From CAYVZZ01 sp964456185 (GTDB taxonomy: Bacteria > Pseudomonadota > Gammaproteobacteria > Pseudomonadales > Alcanivoracaceae), in NCBI GenBank assembly GCA_964456185.1, contig CAYVZZ010000001.1:1-64000 (forward strand): a stretch of DNA of 64,000 bases. The letters are read 5' to 3'. A program made the translations under genes and the position numbers. The notes beneath the pieces were generated by a model, which worked only from the letters and a program-made list of their open reading frames with translations, did no database searches and was not told where the DNA came from. Of this stretch, positions 54,489 to 64,000 are shown piece after piece; position 1 is the first letter of the stretch; every line of letters starts with the position of its first letter.

Positions 54489-55499
54489 TTAAGCGTTGGC
54501 AAGCAAAAGTTGTTGTTTGGTCTGTTGTATCAATTGTGCGGCCAATTGCTCCGGTGTACCAGTAAACTCGACGCAACCGGTGGCGCTGGTGGCGTCCGGC
54601 TGACTGGGCATGATGCAACTGGCGCTACTCTGCACCCATACTTGGCCGCCATCCCGTGCTAACTGAGGCGCGGCAATGGCACCATCGTTACCCATACCGG
54701 AAAATAGAATGGTGCGTGCATTGGCACCAAAACAACGTGATGCGTTGAGTATGGTTTGGTCGATGGAAGGCGAATAAGGCCCATCCCACGGCTTACCGGT
54801 ACTAAATACATCGCCCTGACGGGTAAAGGTAATTTCGTAATCGGTGGGGGCAATGAGAACGCGGCCATAGCGCAATTGCTCTCCATCAAAACCGATTCGC
54901 ACCTGAAAGGCATTGTCGCGGCACAGCACTTTGCTTAGGGTCTCTTGCTGTGCCGAATCAATATGTTGTGCCAGCACAAAGGCAACGGGAATACAGGCGG
55001 GCAACTGATCCAAAAAGGCTTTTAGTGCCACCGGCCCGCCTAAGGAAGCGCCGAGCACACAGACCCGTTCAGGCACCGCATTCAGATCAATTCGTCTGAA
55101 CTCGGGTGGTACCGTGATGGTGGCTACCTGAGCGGTGGTTTTCGTCGCTGCCGTGAGTGTGTCCAACGACAAGTCTGGCTTGTCGACATACTGAAGTATT
55201 TTGGTGAGCAGGCGTCTTTCCCAGCGCGGATAATGCTCGGTGTTTTGTGCCGGCGCCTGACCATCGGTAAACAGAATGGGAACAGGTGCCTCAAGCAGGC
55301 GCTCAAGAAAACCATCCCCATGCCCATCGCCCGACAAGTCCACCAGCCAAAGCTCTAGCTCATCCGATGTTAGCCATTGGTCATCGAGCTTGTCCGGTGT
55401 GGTATTGACCGCTAGCGCAAAACCTTGTGTTTTGACGACGGACGACAACAAATGACCTTGCAACTTGGTGTCGGCCACCACGCCAATACGTGGTGTCAC
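54489..55499 (-). CDS. chpB: ChpB, CheB-like methylesterase
   Basis: 336 residues. The C-terminal methylesterase domain has the catalytic triad: Ser in VLGASLGGPVALKAFL near residue 157, His in VLAQHIDSAQQ near residue 183 and Asp in FSGMGNDGAIA near residue 275. The first 110 residues look like a receiver fold (LWLVDLSGDGHG) but without a clean phosphorylation site. It removes methyl groups from PilJ, opposing PilK. It starts 3 bp after the chpA stop. Confidence 0.92.
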   Translation of the reverse strand: MTPRIGVVADTKLQGHLLSSVVKTQGFALAVNTTPDKLDDQWLTSDELELWLVDLSGDGHGDGFLERLLEAPVPILFTDGQAPAQNTEHYPRWERRLLTKILQYVDKPDLSLDTLTAATKTTAQVATITVPPEFRRIDLNAVPERVCVLGASLGGPVALKAFLDQLPACIPVAFVLAQHIDSAQQETLSKVLCRDNAFQVRIGFDGEQLRYGRVLIAPTDYEITFTRQGDVFSTGKPWDGPYSPSIDQTILNASRCFGANARTILFSGMGNDGAIAAPQLARDGGQVWVQSSASCIMPSQPDATSATGCVEFTGTPEQLAAQLIQQTKQQLLLANA

Positions 55500-55502
55500 A
55501 GT

Positions 55503-58500
55503 TTACGTCTCCTTGGCCAACAGCTCGCTGATGGTCGACAAGAGTTCACCCTCCTGGAAGGGCTTACCCATATAGCTATTCACACCAATATCAAAGCCGC
55601 GCTCGCGGTGCTTCTCACCAGTACGAGAGGTAATCATGATGATGGGCACCTCTTGGAAACGGCTATCATGGCGCATGTGTGACGCCACTTCGAAACCATC
55701 CATGCGCGGCATTTCGATATCAAGCAACATAATATCGGGCTGGTGATCTTCTAATTTGGCAACAGCGTCCATACCATCTTTGGCGGTAATAACGTCGTAA
55801 CCATGACGCTCTAACAGACGCGTGGTTACCTTCCGCACGGTCACTGAGTCGTCGGTGACCATAACTAATGGCGCACGATCTTTTTCCACCTCGGTTCGGC
55901 TTGGTGTGGACAGTTCTGGCGTGGGTTGCATGCGACCGGCTGCAATGGCTTGGCGCTGCAGATGCGCCGTACGAATGAGCGCATGAATGTCCAGAATGAT
56001 GACCACGGAACCATCACCGAGAATGGTAGCACCGTTCAAGCCNNNNNNNNNNCGGATTTCACCACAATCTGGCGCGAGCCAATAAGGCTATCGACCACCA
56101 ATGCCACCTGATGTTCTTTGCTGTGCAACAACAGCAATGGCAAGGGGGTTGTTATCCCTTCCAGGTTTGGCTGTTTCACATCGTGCACATATTGCCCGAG
56201 GTAATCTAAATCATAATGCTGCCCCGCGTAGACGTACTGTTCGGCGTCATCATTCAGATATTCTTCTAGCTCGAACGGGCTAATGCGTACGATACCTTCC
56301 ACCTGAGTCAGTGGAATGGCGTAATGATCTTCGCCTACTTTAACCAGCAGCGCACGGTTCATCGCCAGGGTGAACGGCAGACGCACGGTGAAGGTTGTCC
56401 CTTTACCCGGAACCGATTCGATTTCAACGGCACCGCCCAACTGTTTGATGTCACTGGCTACGACGTCCATGCCCACACCACGCCCAGAGATTTGCGTTAC
56501 CGCTTTGGCGGTGGAGAAACCGGAGGAAAAGATGAACTGCTGGATTTCCTGATCGGTGAGGTCGTTATCTGCTGTGATCAAGCCACGCTCTATGGCTTTT
56601 TGTTTAACCGCATTGGTATCAATGCCGCTGCCATCATCGGACAAGATCAGTAGAACATCACCACCGTCGCGTTTTAGCTCCAGCCCCACGGTGCCGGCTT
56701 CGGCTTTTCCGGCAGCGATTCGTTGATCTGCGGTTTCGATACCATGATCCACCGCGTTACGGAGCAAGTGTTCCAGTGGCGCGACAATGCGCTCCATCAA
56801 GGTACGATCCAGCTCGCCTTCGGGGTTGAGTACATTGAATTCGACTTTCTTGTGAAGCTCGCCAGAAATCTGCCGCACGATACGACGCAGTCGCGGCACC
56901 ATGCGCGAGAAGGGCACCATGCGAGTACGCATGAGGCTTTCTTGTAGCTCTGTATTAATGCGCGATTGCTGCAGTAGCAAAGTTTCAGCGTCGCGGGTTT
57001 GATCGAGCAGACTGTTTCGCAGGTCGAGCAAGTCAGAGGCCGACTCGGACAGCTGCTTGGTAATTTGGTGCAACTCGGAGTATTGATCCATTTCCAATGG
57101 GTCAAAGTCTTCGCCGTATTCACCGCTTTCCACGCCCTGTTTATAGTTGGACATGATCTGCGCTTCTGTCTCAATATCCAGACGGCGCAGCTGCCCGTAG
57201 AGACGTTCTACGGTGTTGCCCATTTCGTTAATGTGGGAGGTGAATTCACCGACACCCTGCTCCACCCGACCGCGGTTGATACTGGTTTCACCCGCCAGGT
57301 TGAGGAGGGATTCCAACACATCGGCACCGACCCGCACCATTTCTTGCGGTTGGTGGGCAGCTTTACGCTGCACAGCGGCTTCCTGCTGCGGTGTGGCTTT
57401 GGGAGCCAGTTGAGATGCCACCAACTTTGTTTCGGTAGTAGAAGTCGTTTCCGCCTTTGGCGGCTCGACTGCGTTTGGCGCAGCCGACTGTTGTGCGGCT
57501 TGTTGAATGCCGTCAATACGACTACTGATGCGGTCTTCGTACGCAGTCAATTCGTCAAAGAAAGCATCGTCGGGTTGTTTGCCGGCCTTCTCGATTAGGC
57601 TTTCGGCTTCATGACTCATGTTGCCCAGCTCGGTCAAACCGGCTAAACGCGCGCCGCCCTTCAACGTATGCAAAATACGCCTTAATTCATCGCCGGGTCC
57701 GGTCTCGTCAGGTGCCTCCCGCCATTGGGTGAGACTGGCATCGAATTTCTCACTAAGTTCGATCGCCTCTTCCAAGAAGACATCCAGAATATCCGGGTCA
57801 AAGTCTGGTGGTAATACGACGCGAGCGGATGTCTCATCCGGTTGATCCGCATCGTCGACACTGGCTTCATTTGTCTCTGCTGGCGGTTCTTTAGGTTGTT
57901 CCTCGGTGGCGTCGGTCGCTCCTGTTGCTACGTCAGACGTCGGCATGGCCGCCGGCATAACGAAGCCATCTGGATCCGCCACATAGTGATCTATTAAAGT
58001 GATCAGTTCCTGTGCTTCGGCTATTGGCTGGTTCGCTTTGATCGCATCGACCATATCGGCTAATCGGTCGTGACAGCGGTGCAGTAGGTCAAACAAGGCG
58101 TCGGCGGGCGTAAAGCGCTTTTGCCCCAGCCCTTCATATAGAGTTTCCAACTCATGCGCGAGGTTACCCAATGCAGGCAGCTCAGCCATGCGCGCCCCAC
58201 CTTTAAGGGTGTGCAAATAGCGCTGCAACGACTGTACTTCGCTTAGATTATCGGGAGCCTCAAGCCAAGACTCTAAGCTTTCACTGGCGTCTTCTATTAA
58301 CTCTTCCGCCTCTTCCAGGAAGATTTCAACCAGCTCGGGATCACGGTCTGGTATCGACTGAACCGGTTCGGGCGAAACTGCCGCCCCCGTTTGCACCGGC
58401 TCAATATCAAAGGCCGCCGGATCGTCTTCCACGGGTTGTTCTTCTTCGGTGACGTCACGTTGCGGCTCACCGAGATCAATTGTTTCGCTGTCGGTTTCTT

Positions 58501-61500
58501 CTGTTACATCATCGCTCAAAAGGTCGGCCGACAGGATGTTGTCTTCGTTATCGCCTTCTTCTAGCGCCAGGGTGTTTTCGACAGGAGCCGATTCCACCTC
58601 ATCAGCCGTTTCATCGGCTAACTCGTCGCTCTCTTGTGTGTTGTGTCTAAATTGCTCAATAGCGGCTAGTTGTTTGCTGGCTGCCTGAATGCTGTCCCCT
58701 TGCCGCAACTGATCCACCATGGCGGTCAATTTATTGTGACCGGACAAGATTAGATCATATAGCTCTGCACTGGGCTTGCGTTGCTCTTGAGCGACTTCTT
58801 CATAAATAAACTCAAGCTCTTGGGCCAAGTTAGCAATGTGGCTAACTCCGGCCATGCGCGCGCCACCCATGAGGTTATGCATGTGCACCTGCAGCTCGGC
58901 GACTTTTTCACGGGTACCGGGTTGCCAGCTTTCCAAGGCGTTCCAGCTTCCGAGCACTTGTCGAGCTTCAGCCAGTGTGCTGTCTACTTCCGTAAAGAAA
59001 ATCGCTGCCAGCTCATCATCTTCAAGACGTTGATCGCTGGTGTCAGTCACACTTTCTGTGTTTTCTGCTTTGTCCGTCAAATCTATATCGGACAGATCCA
59101 ACGTCAGGGAACTGTCGTTGGAAGACGTTGTTTCATCCAACCAAGCTTGGAGCTGCTCAAGCACTTGAGTGCCGGCCTCCATTGTTTGCCCTGCTGCCAG
59201 GCAATCCATCATGTTGATCAGGGCGTCTTGGCCTTCACGCGCCAAGGCGACAAAGCGGTCAGTATCGGTTTGCACTTCATCATTAATGGCTTTACAACAG
59301 CGCGCCAACATAGCCGCCATTTGGTGCACTTCCTCTAGACCTGCCGTGGCCGAGCTATTTGCCAACAGCTCCAGCTCATCACCTAGCGTATGAATGTCAT
59401 CTAGGTTGTCACGGTCTGCAGCCCACTTATCCAGTGTCGCTTCAGCGTCAAGGATAATGTCCATGCCTTCGGACAGAAAAACGGCCAACAAATGGCTATC
59501 GATGCCTTTATTTCCGTCACTACCCAACCCTTCACGGATACCTTGGTATTGGGCAACTATTCCATCGACGTTAATATCGGAAATGAGGGCATTCTGACGC
59601 AGATCGCGTACTGCACGGCTCATCACACCGTGGGTTTCTTCCAGCAAGGCGATTAGGTCACGATCTGCCGGAATGCCCATGTTGATCAATTCTTTAACGC
59701 ACTTTTCTGCCGGCTCCGCTACCGCTGCGATCACATCGATTTCGGCCATGCGAGCGCTGCCTTTAAGGGTATGCAGCCAGCGGTGTACGCTGTCATCTAG
59801 GGGGTGCTCGCTGATATCCATGTCGAGCGAATCGAGCCACTCATTGAAGGCATCCAGTGTGTCCTGTGCCTCTAGGATAAAGATATCGAGCAGCGTGCTG
59901 TCATCACCTTCTACGTTTTGACTGTCATTTTCCTCAGTGGCGCTAACGGCTGTTTGTGACGCTGCCGACGCCGGGGTGTCTTGATCCGCCCCGGTTGCTG
60001 GCACCTGATCAATTTGCCCACCTTCGGCCAAGGTGTCCGCTGCTTGCATTAATGGAGTAACGTCGACTGATGCCGGACGGCGCTTGGCGAAGTCATCAAC
60101 CAGCGTCGGAATTAGGCCATGCACTTTGCGAACTAGCTCAATCAGCACCGCACTTGGCTCAATGGTTTTATCGATAACACGGTTCATCATGTTTTCGATT
60201 GCCCATGCCAGCTCACCAACGGTCATGGCACCTACCATGCGACCAGACCCTTTAAGCGTGTGGAAAGCGCGGCGGAATTCGGTTAACGCGTCTTGATCCG
60301 ATGTATCGGCTGCCCAGCGCGGGAAATACGCATTCAGATCCTCGATGACCTCGCCCGCCTCTTCGACGAAGATTTCAATAATTTCATCATCGATTAGCTC
60401 GTCGTCAGCTTCCGGCTCTGGTTTGGATTCCGGTTCAGCGACTGGCGCTTCCTCCAAATCGACCGTCACATCGCTATTGGCGTCTTCCTGCCAGTCGACG
60501 GCGGTAAAGGTAATCTCATCCTCATCCAAGGGAGATTCTTCGGCCAATGGCGCAATTGCTATGTCCGTTTCAGTCACGTCCTCACCGGCAACGTCGGCCG
60601 CATCGAGATCCGACTCATTGTTTTCATTGCCGCTGTCTTCATCGGTTTCTGCCGTTGTGGCAGCCGTTTCTCCTACCAACAGTCGGTCGTTATCTCCTGC
60701 TTCCTGCAACTGCTCTTCGGTGAGGGCATAACCCAGCGTACGCACGCTGTCATAGGCGACTTTGAGAACATCGTCTGTTGTCGCCGGGTCGTCAGAGAGG
60801 CGCTCAAGAAAATACTCCACACCGGTGAGCGCATCGGCCAGGGTGTCCATGCTGTGCCATTCTGGCACACCAGCGTTGTCGCCCAATAGTTGCTCTTCGA
60901 TAAATTTGCTGCATTGCTTCAGCACCAGTGCAGGTCGGTTGAGATACACGACCTCCAGCCCGCCTCGTACGGCGTTTAATTGACTGGGAACCGTTTCCAA
61001 ATGGCTACGATCCCATTGCGAGGCGATGAATTCCACAATGCCATCTTTTGCCTCTTCAAGGCCGGTGTGGCACTCGCGCAATACGGCATCACGGGCTCGG
61101 GCAATATGTTCGGGTACCTCATCGTTGCCGCCATGTTGATTGGCAACACCTGCCAAGGCGGATTCGACGTACAAGAGAGAACCCGCCACATCCATTAGCC
61201 GATCGACTTCAAATGCCGTCTCGCCAGCAGCCATGCTTTTTAATACTTCCAGCTGGCCAACTACCCGCTCACGCGGCTGACCCAGCCCCAACACAGCCAA
61301 GGTGTCGGCAATTTGCTTCAGGCCGACCACCTGCTCTTGCAAGGCATCGGCGTCGACACTGCCTTCTGTTACCTGTTGTTCAAGCGATGCCTTCACCTTG
61401 CCCAACTCTTCTGACAGGGCTTGTACCACCGAGCTAATGGCCGCCTGATCGGGGCCGCTCATGCGCTCGCGTTCGGCATGAATTTCTGCATCGGTGAGCA

Positions 61501-62386
61501 ACGCATCCTTCAGCGCAAAGCGCTTCTTGATAGCCAGCACGCGGGGCGACGTGGCGTCCGATTTGGCGACGTAATACAACAGATTTTTCAACAATTCGGT
61601 AGGCGGTAGCTGCTGAAGGTAAGGCGCGCCTTGCCGTACTAGCTCACGCAGCTGCCTGTCAAGATGACCAAACAGCAGCTTAACTGCAACACTTAGCTTA
61701 ATGCTGTTTTCCTGCAGCGCTTCAACCATCGCTGCGGCAATGGCCCAAAGTGGTGACAACGTCGACCCGCCACTGACCTCTTCCAGATGATTCAGCACAC
61801 GCATGAGGTAATGCAGCTGCTTGTCCGGCTCCTCATCACGCAGCACACCCAACAAGGCGATTTGATACATCTGTCGCAGTTTACGCACCAACTGCGGAAA
61901 GCCTTCATCTTGGTTAGCAGGTGGATTGGCATCGCCAGTAGACTGCTCAAGGGTTGAAAGATCTGGTTTGAAAAGTGCGGTTTCCGAGAGAAGCGGCGCA
62001 CCACGCACGGCACGCAGATCATTCAATAGCGGCAGTAAAACCATGGGGAGATCGCGGCGACTGGCCTGCACGCGATCAAGATAAGATGGCACCTGTAAGA
62101 TAGCGCGCATGAGGGTTTCTTGCGCGTCGGCTTCGCTGGTCACTTTTTTATTTAATAGTGCGTCAGCCAGCTGCTCCATTTCTTCGGCTAACAACGCAGC
62201 ACCATAAAATTCGACAATTCTGAGTGTACCTTGCACTTGATGCAGATACGTTTGACAGAATCGCATGCGTGACTCGTCGGCTGGATTGTCGACGTAAGAT
62301 TCCAGTGTTTGCTGTGCCTGGTTTAGGGTTTCCTGAATTTCATTGCGAACCCAGTCAAGCGCCAGGTAATCATGGTTATCCGCCAT
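55503..62386 (-). CDS. chpA: ChpA, hybrid chemosensory kinase with many HPt domains (interrupted by N run)
   Basis: About 2295 residues, the core kinase of the Pil-Chp system for type IV pilus control. An N-terminal FimL-like region comes first. Six HPt-like modules follow: HTLKGSGRM, HTLKGSARM, a degenerate one without the HTLKG site, HNLMGGARM, HTLKGGARM and HTLKGGARL. Acidic, low-complexity linkers separate them. The kinase core follows (dimer region, N-box HLLRNAVDHGIE, GRGVGMDVV, GKGTTFTVRLPF) and a CheW-like domain. The frame breaks at ten N (56043-56052) after QIVVKS and resumes as LNGATILGDGS, ending in a receiver domain (VTDDS, LLDIEMPRMDG, GKPF). The true gap must be 2 modulo 3; family layout suggests about 26 bases. 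Confidence 0.95.
56043..56052. other. Assembly gap (10 N) in chpA
   Basis: Ten undetermined bases within the CheW-like domain of chpA, splitting it into two open frames. Confidence 0.97.
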
Positions 62387-62457
62387 TTGTCTTCCCAGCC
62401 ATTTGCATTATTGTTTTCCTCTTTATATTGCGCGCCATCCGCTACCCAATTCAAGCA

Positions 62458-63324
62458 TTAGGGTTGACGACGAAACGCCAGCACCTCACCGGAGTACACC
62501 CGCTCCATGTCGGGGTGCTGCCAATCAATCAGCTCGCCTGGCCCAACCACCAAGATTCCACCTGGTGCGAGCCGGTCTGCCAGTTTGTTGGCAATGTCAC
62601 GCTTTCGCCAACGGCGAAAATAAATCAACACATTTTGACAAAAGATCAAATTCATATTGGCAATCGGCGATTGCTGCAGCTCCAAAATATTTAGCCGCGC
62701 AAAACACAGACGTTGCCGCAATTCAGGCCGCACCTGAAAGGTTTTTTTGCCTGCATAATCAAAGTATTTTTTACGCAACGTTGGGTCTATCCTGACCACT
62801 TTACGCTCACCAAACTCTGCTTTACGTGCTTTCGAAAGCGCTGGCAGGCTAATGTCCGTGGCCGTAATGCCAAAATAACCATTCCAACCTGATGCGGTAA
62901 TTTGTTCCTGAATCAGCATGGCCAGCGAGTAAGGCTCTTCGCCAGTGGAACAGCCAACGCTCCACACATTAAAGGTGTCGCTTGGAGCCTCAGAGATGTA
63001 ATCGCGCACCACTTCTTCTACGAGTGCGTAAGAATCCGGATGGCGGAAAAAGCTGGTTTCCTGCACGGTCAGGCGATCAACCAATATCGACCATTCCATT
63101 ATGCGGGATTCGTTACTGCCGCGACTGAGGCTGGCGTAGTATTCGGCATAGCCTGACAGCCCTAACTCGCGTAGACGCACGCTCAATGCTGACTCGAGAA
63201 ACAGCTTACGCTCTTGGCCCATAGACATGCCGGTGCGCTCCTCTAGCAAAGTTTGCCAGAGGCGGAATTGCTCGCCATCCATGACGGGCATATCCTTTAT
63301 CGACCAGTTTGCAAGCGCACTCAT
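62458..63324 (-). CDS. pilK: PilK, CheR-type methyltransferase
   Basis: 288 residues. The CheR N-terminal helices (WQTLLEERTGMSMGQERKLFLE) are followed by the SAM-binding domain: FNVWSVGCSTGEEPYSLAML near residue 118 (read in parts), ITATDISLPALSKARKAEF near residue 155, and NLIFCQNVLIYF near residue 228. It should methylate glutamates on PilJ. It lies between pilJ and chpA, as in Pseudomonas. Confidence 0.94.
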   Translation of the reverse strand: MSALANWSIKDMPVMDGEQFRLWQTLLEERTGMSMGQERKLFLESALSVRLRELGLSGYAEYYASLSRGSNESRIMEWSILVDRLTVQETSFFRHPDSYALVEEVVRDYISEAPSDTFNVWSVGCSTGEEPYSLAMLIQEQITASGWNGYFGITATDISLPALSKARKAEFGERKVVRIDPTLRKKYFDYAGKKTFQVRPELRQRLCFARLNILELQQSPIANMNLIFCQNVLIYFRRWRKRDIANKLADRLAPGGILVVGPGELIDWQHPDMERVYSGEVLAFRRQP

Positions 63325-63362
63325 AATGAGAATCCGTGGCCACCTTCATGGCCGTTGGCGGC

Positions 63363-64000
63363 TTATTCCGGCAAGCGGAAGCCGTCTACCGATTTACGCA
63401 TTTCCTGAGCCATCTCGGCCAGGTTACCAATCGAGCGCGCAGTGGTCGTGGTACCGGCTGATGTCTGCGAGGTAATTTCCTGAATCACGTTCATGGTGTT
63501 GGAAATATGGCCCGCAGAAGCCGCCTGCTGGCGCGCCGCGTTGGAGATATTCTGAATCAAATCAGCCAGATTTTTCGATACGCTCTCAATTTCTTCCAGC
63601 GCCACACCCGCATCCTGTGCCAGCTGCGCCCCTTTCACCACTTCCGATGTCGTCGCTTCCATGGAGATAACGGCTTCGTTGGTATCGGTCTGAATGGTTT
63701 TTACCAGCGTCTCAATTTGTTTGGTCGCCGCCGCAGAGCGTTCCGCCAAGCGCTGCACTTCGTCCGCAACCACCGCGAAACCACGACCGGCCTCACCCGC
63801 CATGGATGCCTGAATGGCGGCGTTCAACGCGAGAATGTTGGTTTGGTCGGCAATGTCGTTAATCAGGGATACGATGTCGCCAATCTCTTGAGAAGACTCA
63901 CCCAGACGCTTAATCCGCTTAGAGGTTTCTTGAATCTGCTCACGAATGGTATCCATGCCGTGGATGGTGTCTTGTACGACTTGCGAGCCTTTGTTCGCGA
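63363..64000 (-). CDS. pilJ: PilJ, methyl-accepting chemotaxis protein (3' part)
   Basis: The window ends inside the gene; 211 residues are visible, reading [16 protein letters not shown] at the cut. The conserved hairpin tip of the signalling domain is intact: [21 protein letters not shown] then [18 protein letters not shown], and the long coiled-coil arms on both sides. It is the receptor of the Pil-Chp system. The transmembrane and sensor parts, and pilG, pilH and pilI if present, lie beyond 64000. Confidence 0.94.
   Translation of the reverse strand, partial: ANKGSQVVQDTIHGMDTIREQIQETSKRIKRLGESSQEIGDIVSLINDIADQTNILALNAAIQASMAGEAGRGFAVVADEVQRLAERSAAATKQIETLVKTIQTDTNEAVISMEATTSEVVKGAQLAQDAGVALEEIESVSKNLADLIQNISNAARQQAASAGHISNTMNVIQEITSQTSAGTTTTARSIGNLAEMAQEMRKSVDGFRLPE

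Noticed and set aside
58781..59338. 185-codon plus-strand frame inside chpA
   Set aside because: Antisense to conserved HPt modules; composition mirrors the opposite strand.
1..64000. CRISPR array, tRNA or rRNA genes, insertion sequences, prophage
   Set aside because: No spaced direct repeats, no cloverleaf-like segment in the short intergenic regions, and no transposase, integrase or phage protein was seen.

Overview
The window is a contiguous piece of a gammaproteobacterial chromosome of the Pseudomonadales/Oceanospirillales type. Support comes from the E. coli/Pseudomonas-like orders nudF-yqiB-cpdA-yqiA-parE, hisB-hisH-hisA-hisF next to an AsmA gene, opgG-opgH, and pilJ-pilK-chpA-chpB-chpC. 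The genus cannot be fixed from the sequence alone. Coding density is very high: no stretch above about 210 bp lacks a gene. There is no rRNA, tRNA, CRISPR array, IS element or prophage. Four runs of exactly ten N mark scaffold joins in a draft assembly. Three of them break real genes (opgH, argA, chpA), which are annotated here as single genes.

Layout: 1-84 is the tail of nnrS. 177-1927 holds DUF488, SirB-like and PF10118 metal-hydrolase-like genes. 2009-6121 is an ovothiol locus (ovoA, a PatB-like lyase as candidate ovoB, and a divergent SufR-like Fe-S regulator). 6164-11053 is metabolic: a DSP-like phosphatase, a glutamine amidotransferase, serA with a 4-nt frameshift, a D-2-hydroxyglutarate dehydrogenase-like flavoprotein, an FAH-family enzyme and DUF167. 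11033-14647 is opgGH (osmoregulated glucans). 14747-16978 is an AraC regulator facing a fatty acid desaturase. 17041-21466 is the his cluster, with an unexpected membrane propeller protein between hisA and hisF. 21542-32009 runs PanZ-like, AsmA, psd, nudF, yqiB, cpdA, yqiA, parE and parC.

32015-38649 is accessory: a PACE efflux protein, a LysR regulator with a YeiH transporter, a lipoprotein, an unknown gene, a BtuF-like protein, gabD and an orphan HTH regulator. 38650-41260 is the EF-P module (epmA, efp, epmB). 41463-45412 is a PilZ-like protein plus FimX. 45485-49396 holds argA, MAPEG, a flavin reductase-like gene and amiC. 49560-51990 is a damaged lactone-oxidase gene coupled to a Tat-type PLP enzyme. 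51992-54443 is an acyltransferase, a metallo-beta-lactamase-fold hydrolase and chpC. 54489-64000 is chpB, chpA, pilK and the 3' part of pilJ.

One theme links distant parts of the window: control of surface motility by second messengers. The Pil-Chp chemosensory cluster, FimX with a PilZ-like partner, the cAMP phosphodiesterase CpdA, and a perfect CRP/Vfr-type site ahead of the PilZ-fimX pair together suggest a cAMP/c-di-GMP circuit for type IV pili. A second theme is thiol and Fe-S stress: a candidate CAAG-N6-CTTG operator overlaps the predicted ovoA promoter, beside a SufR-like regulator.
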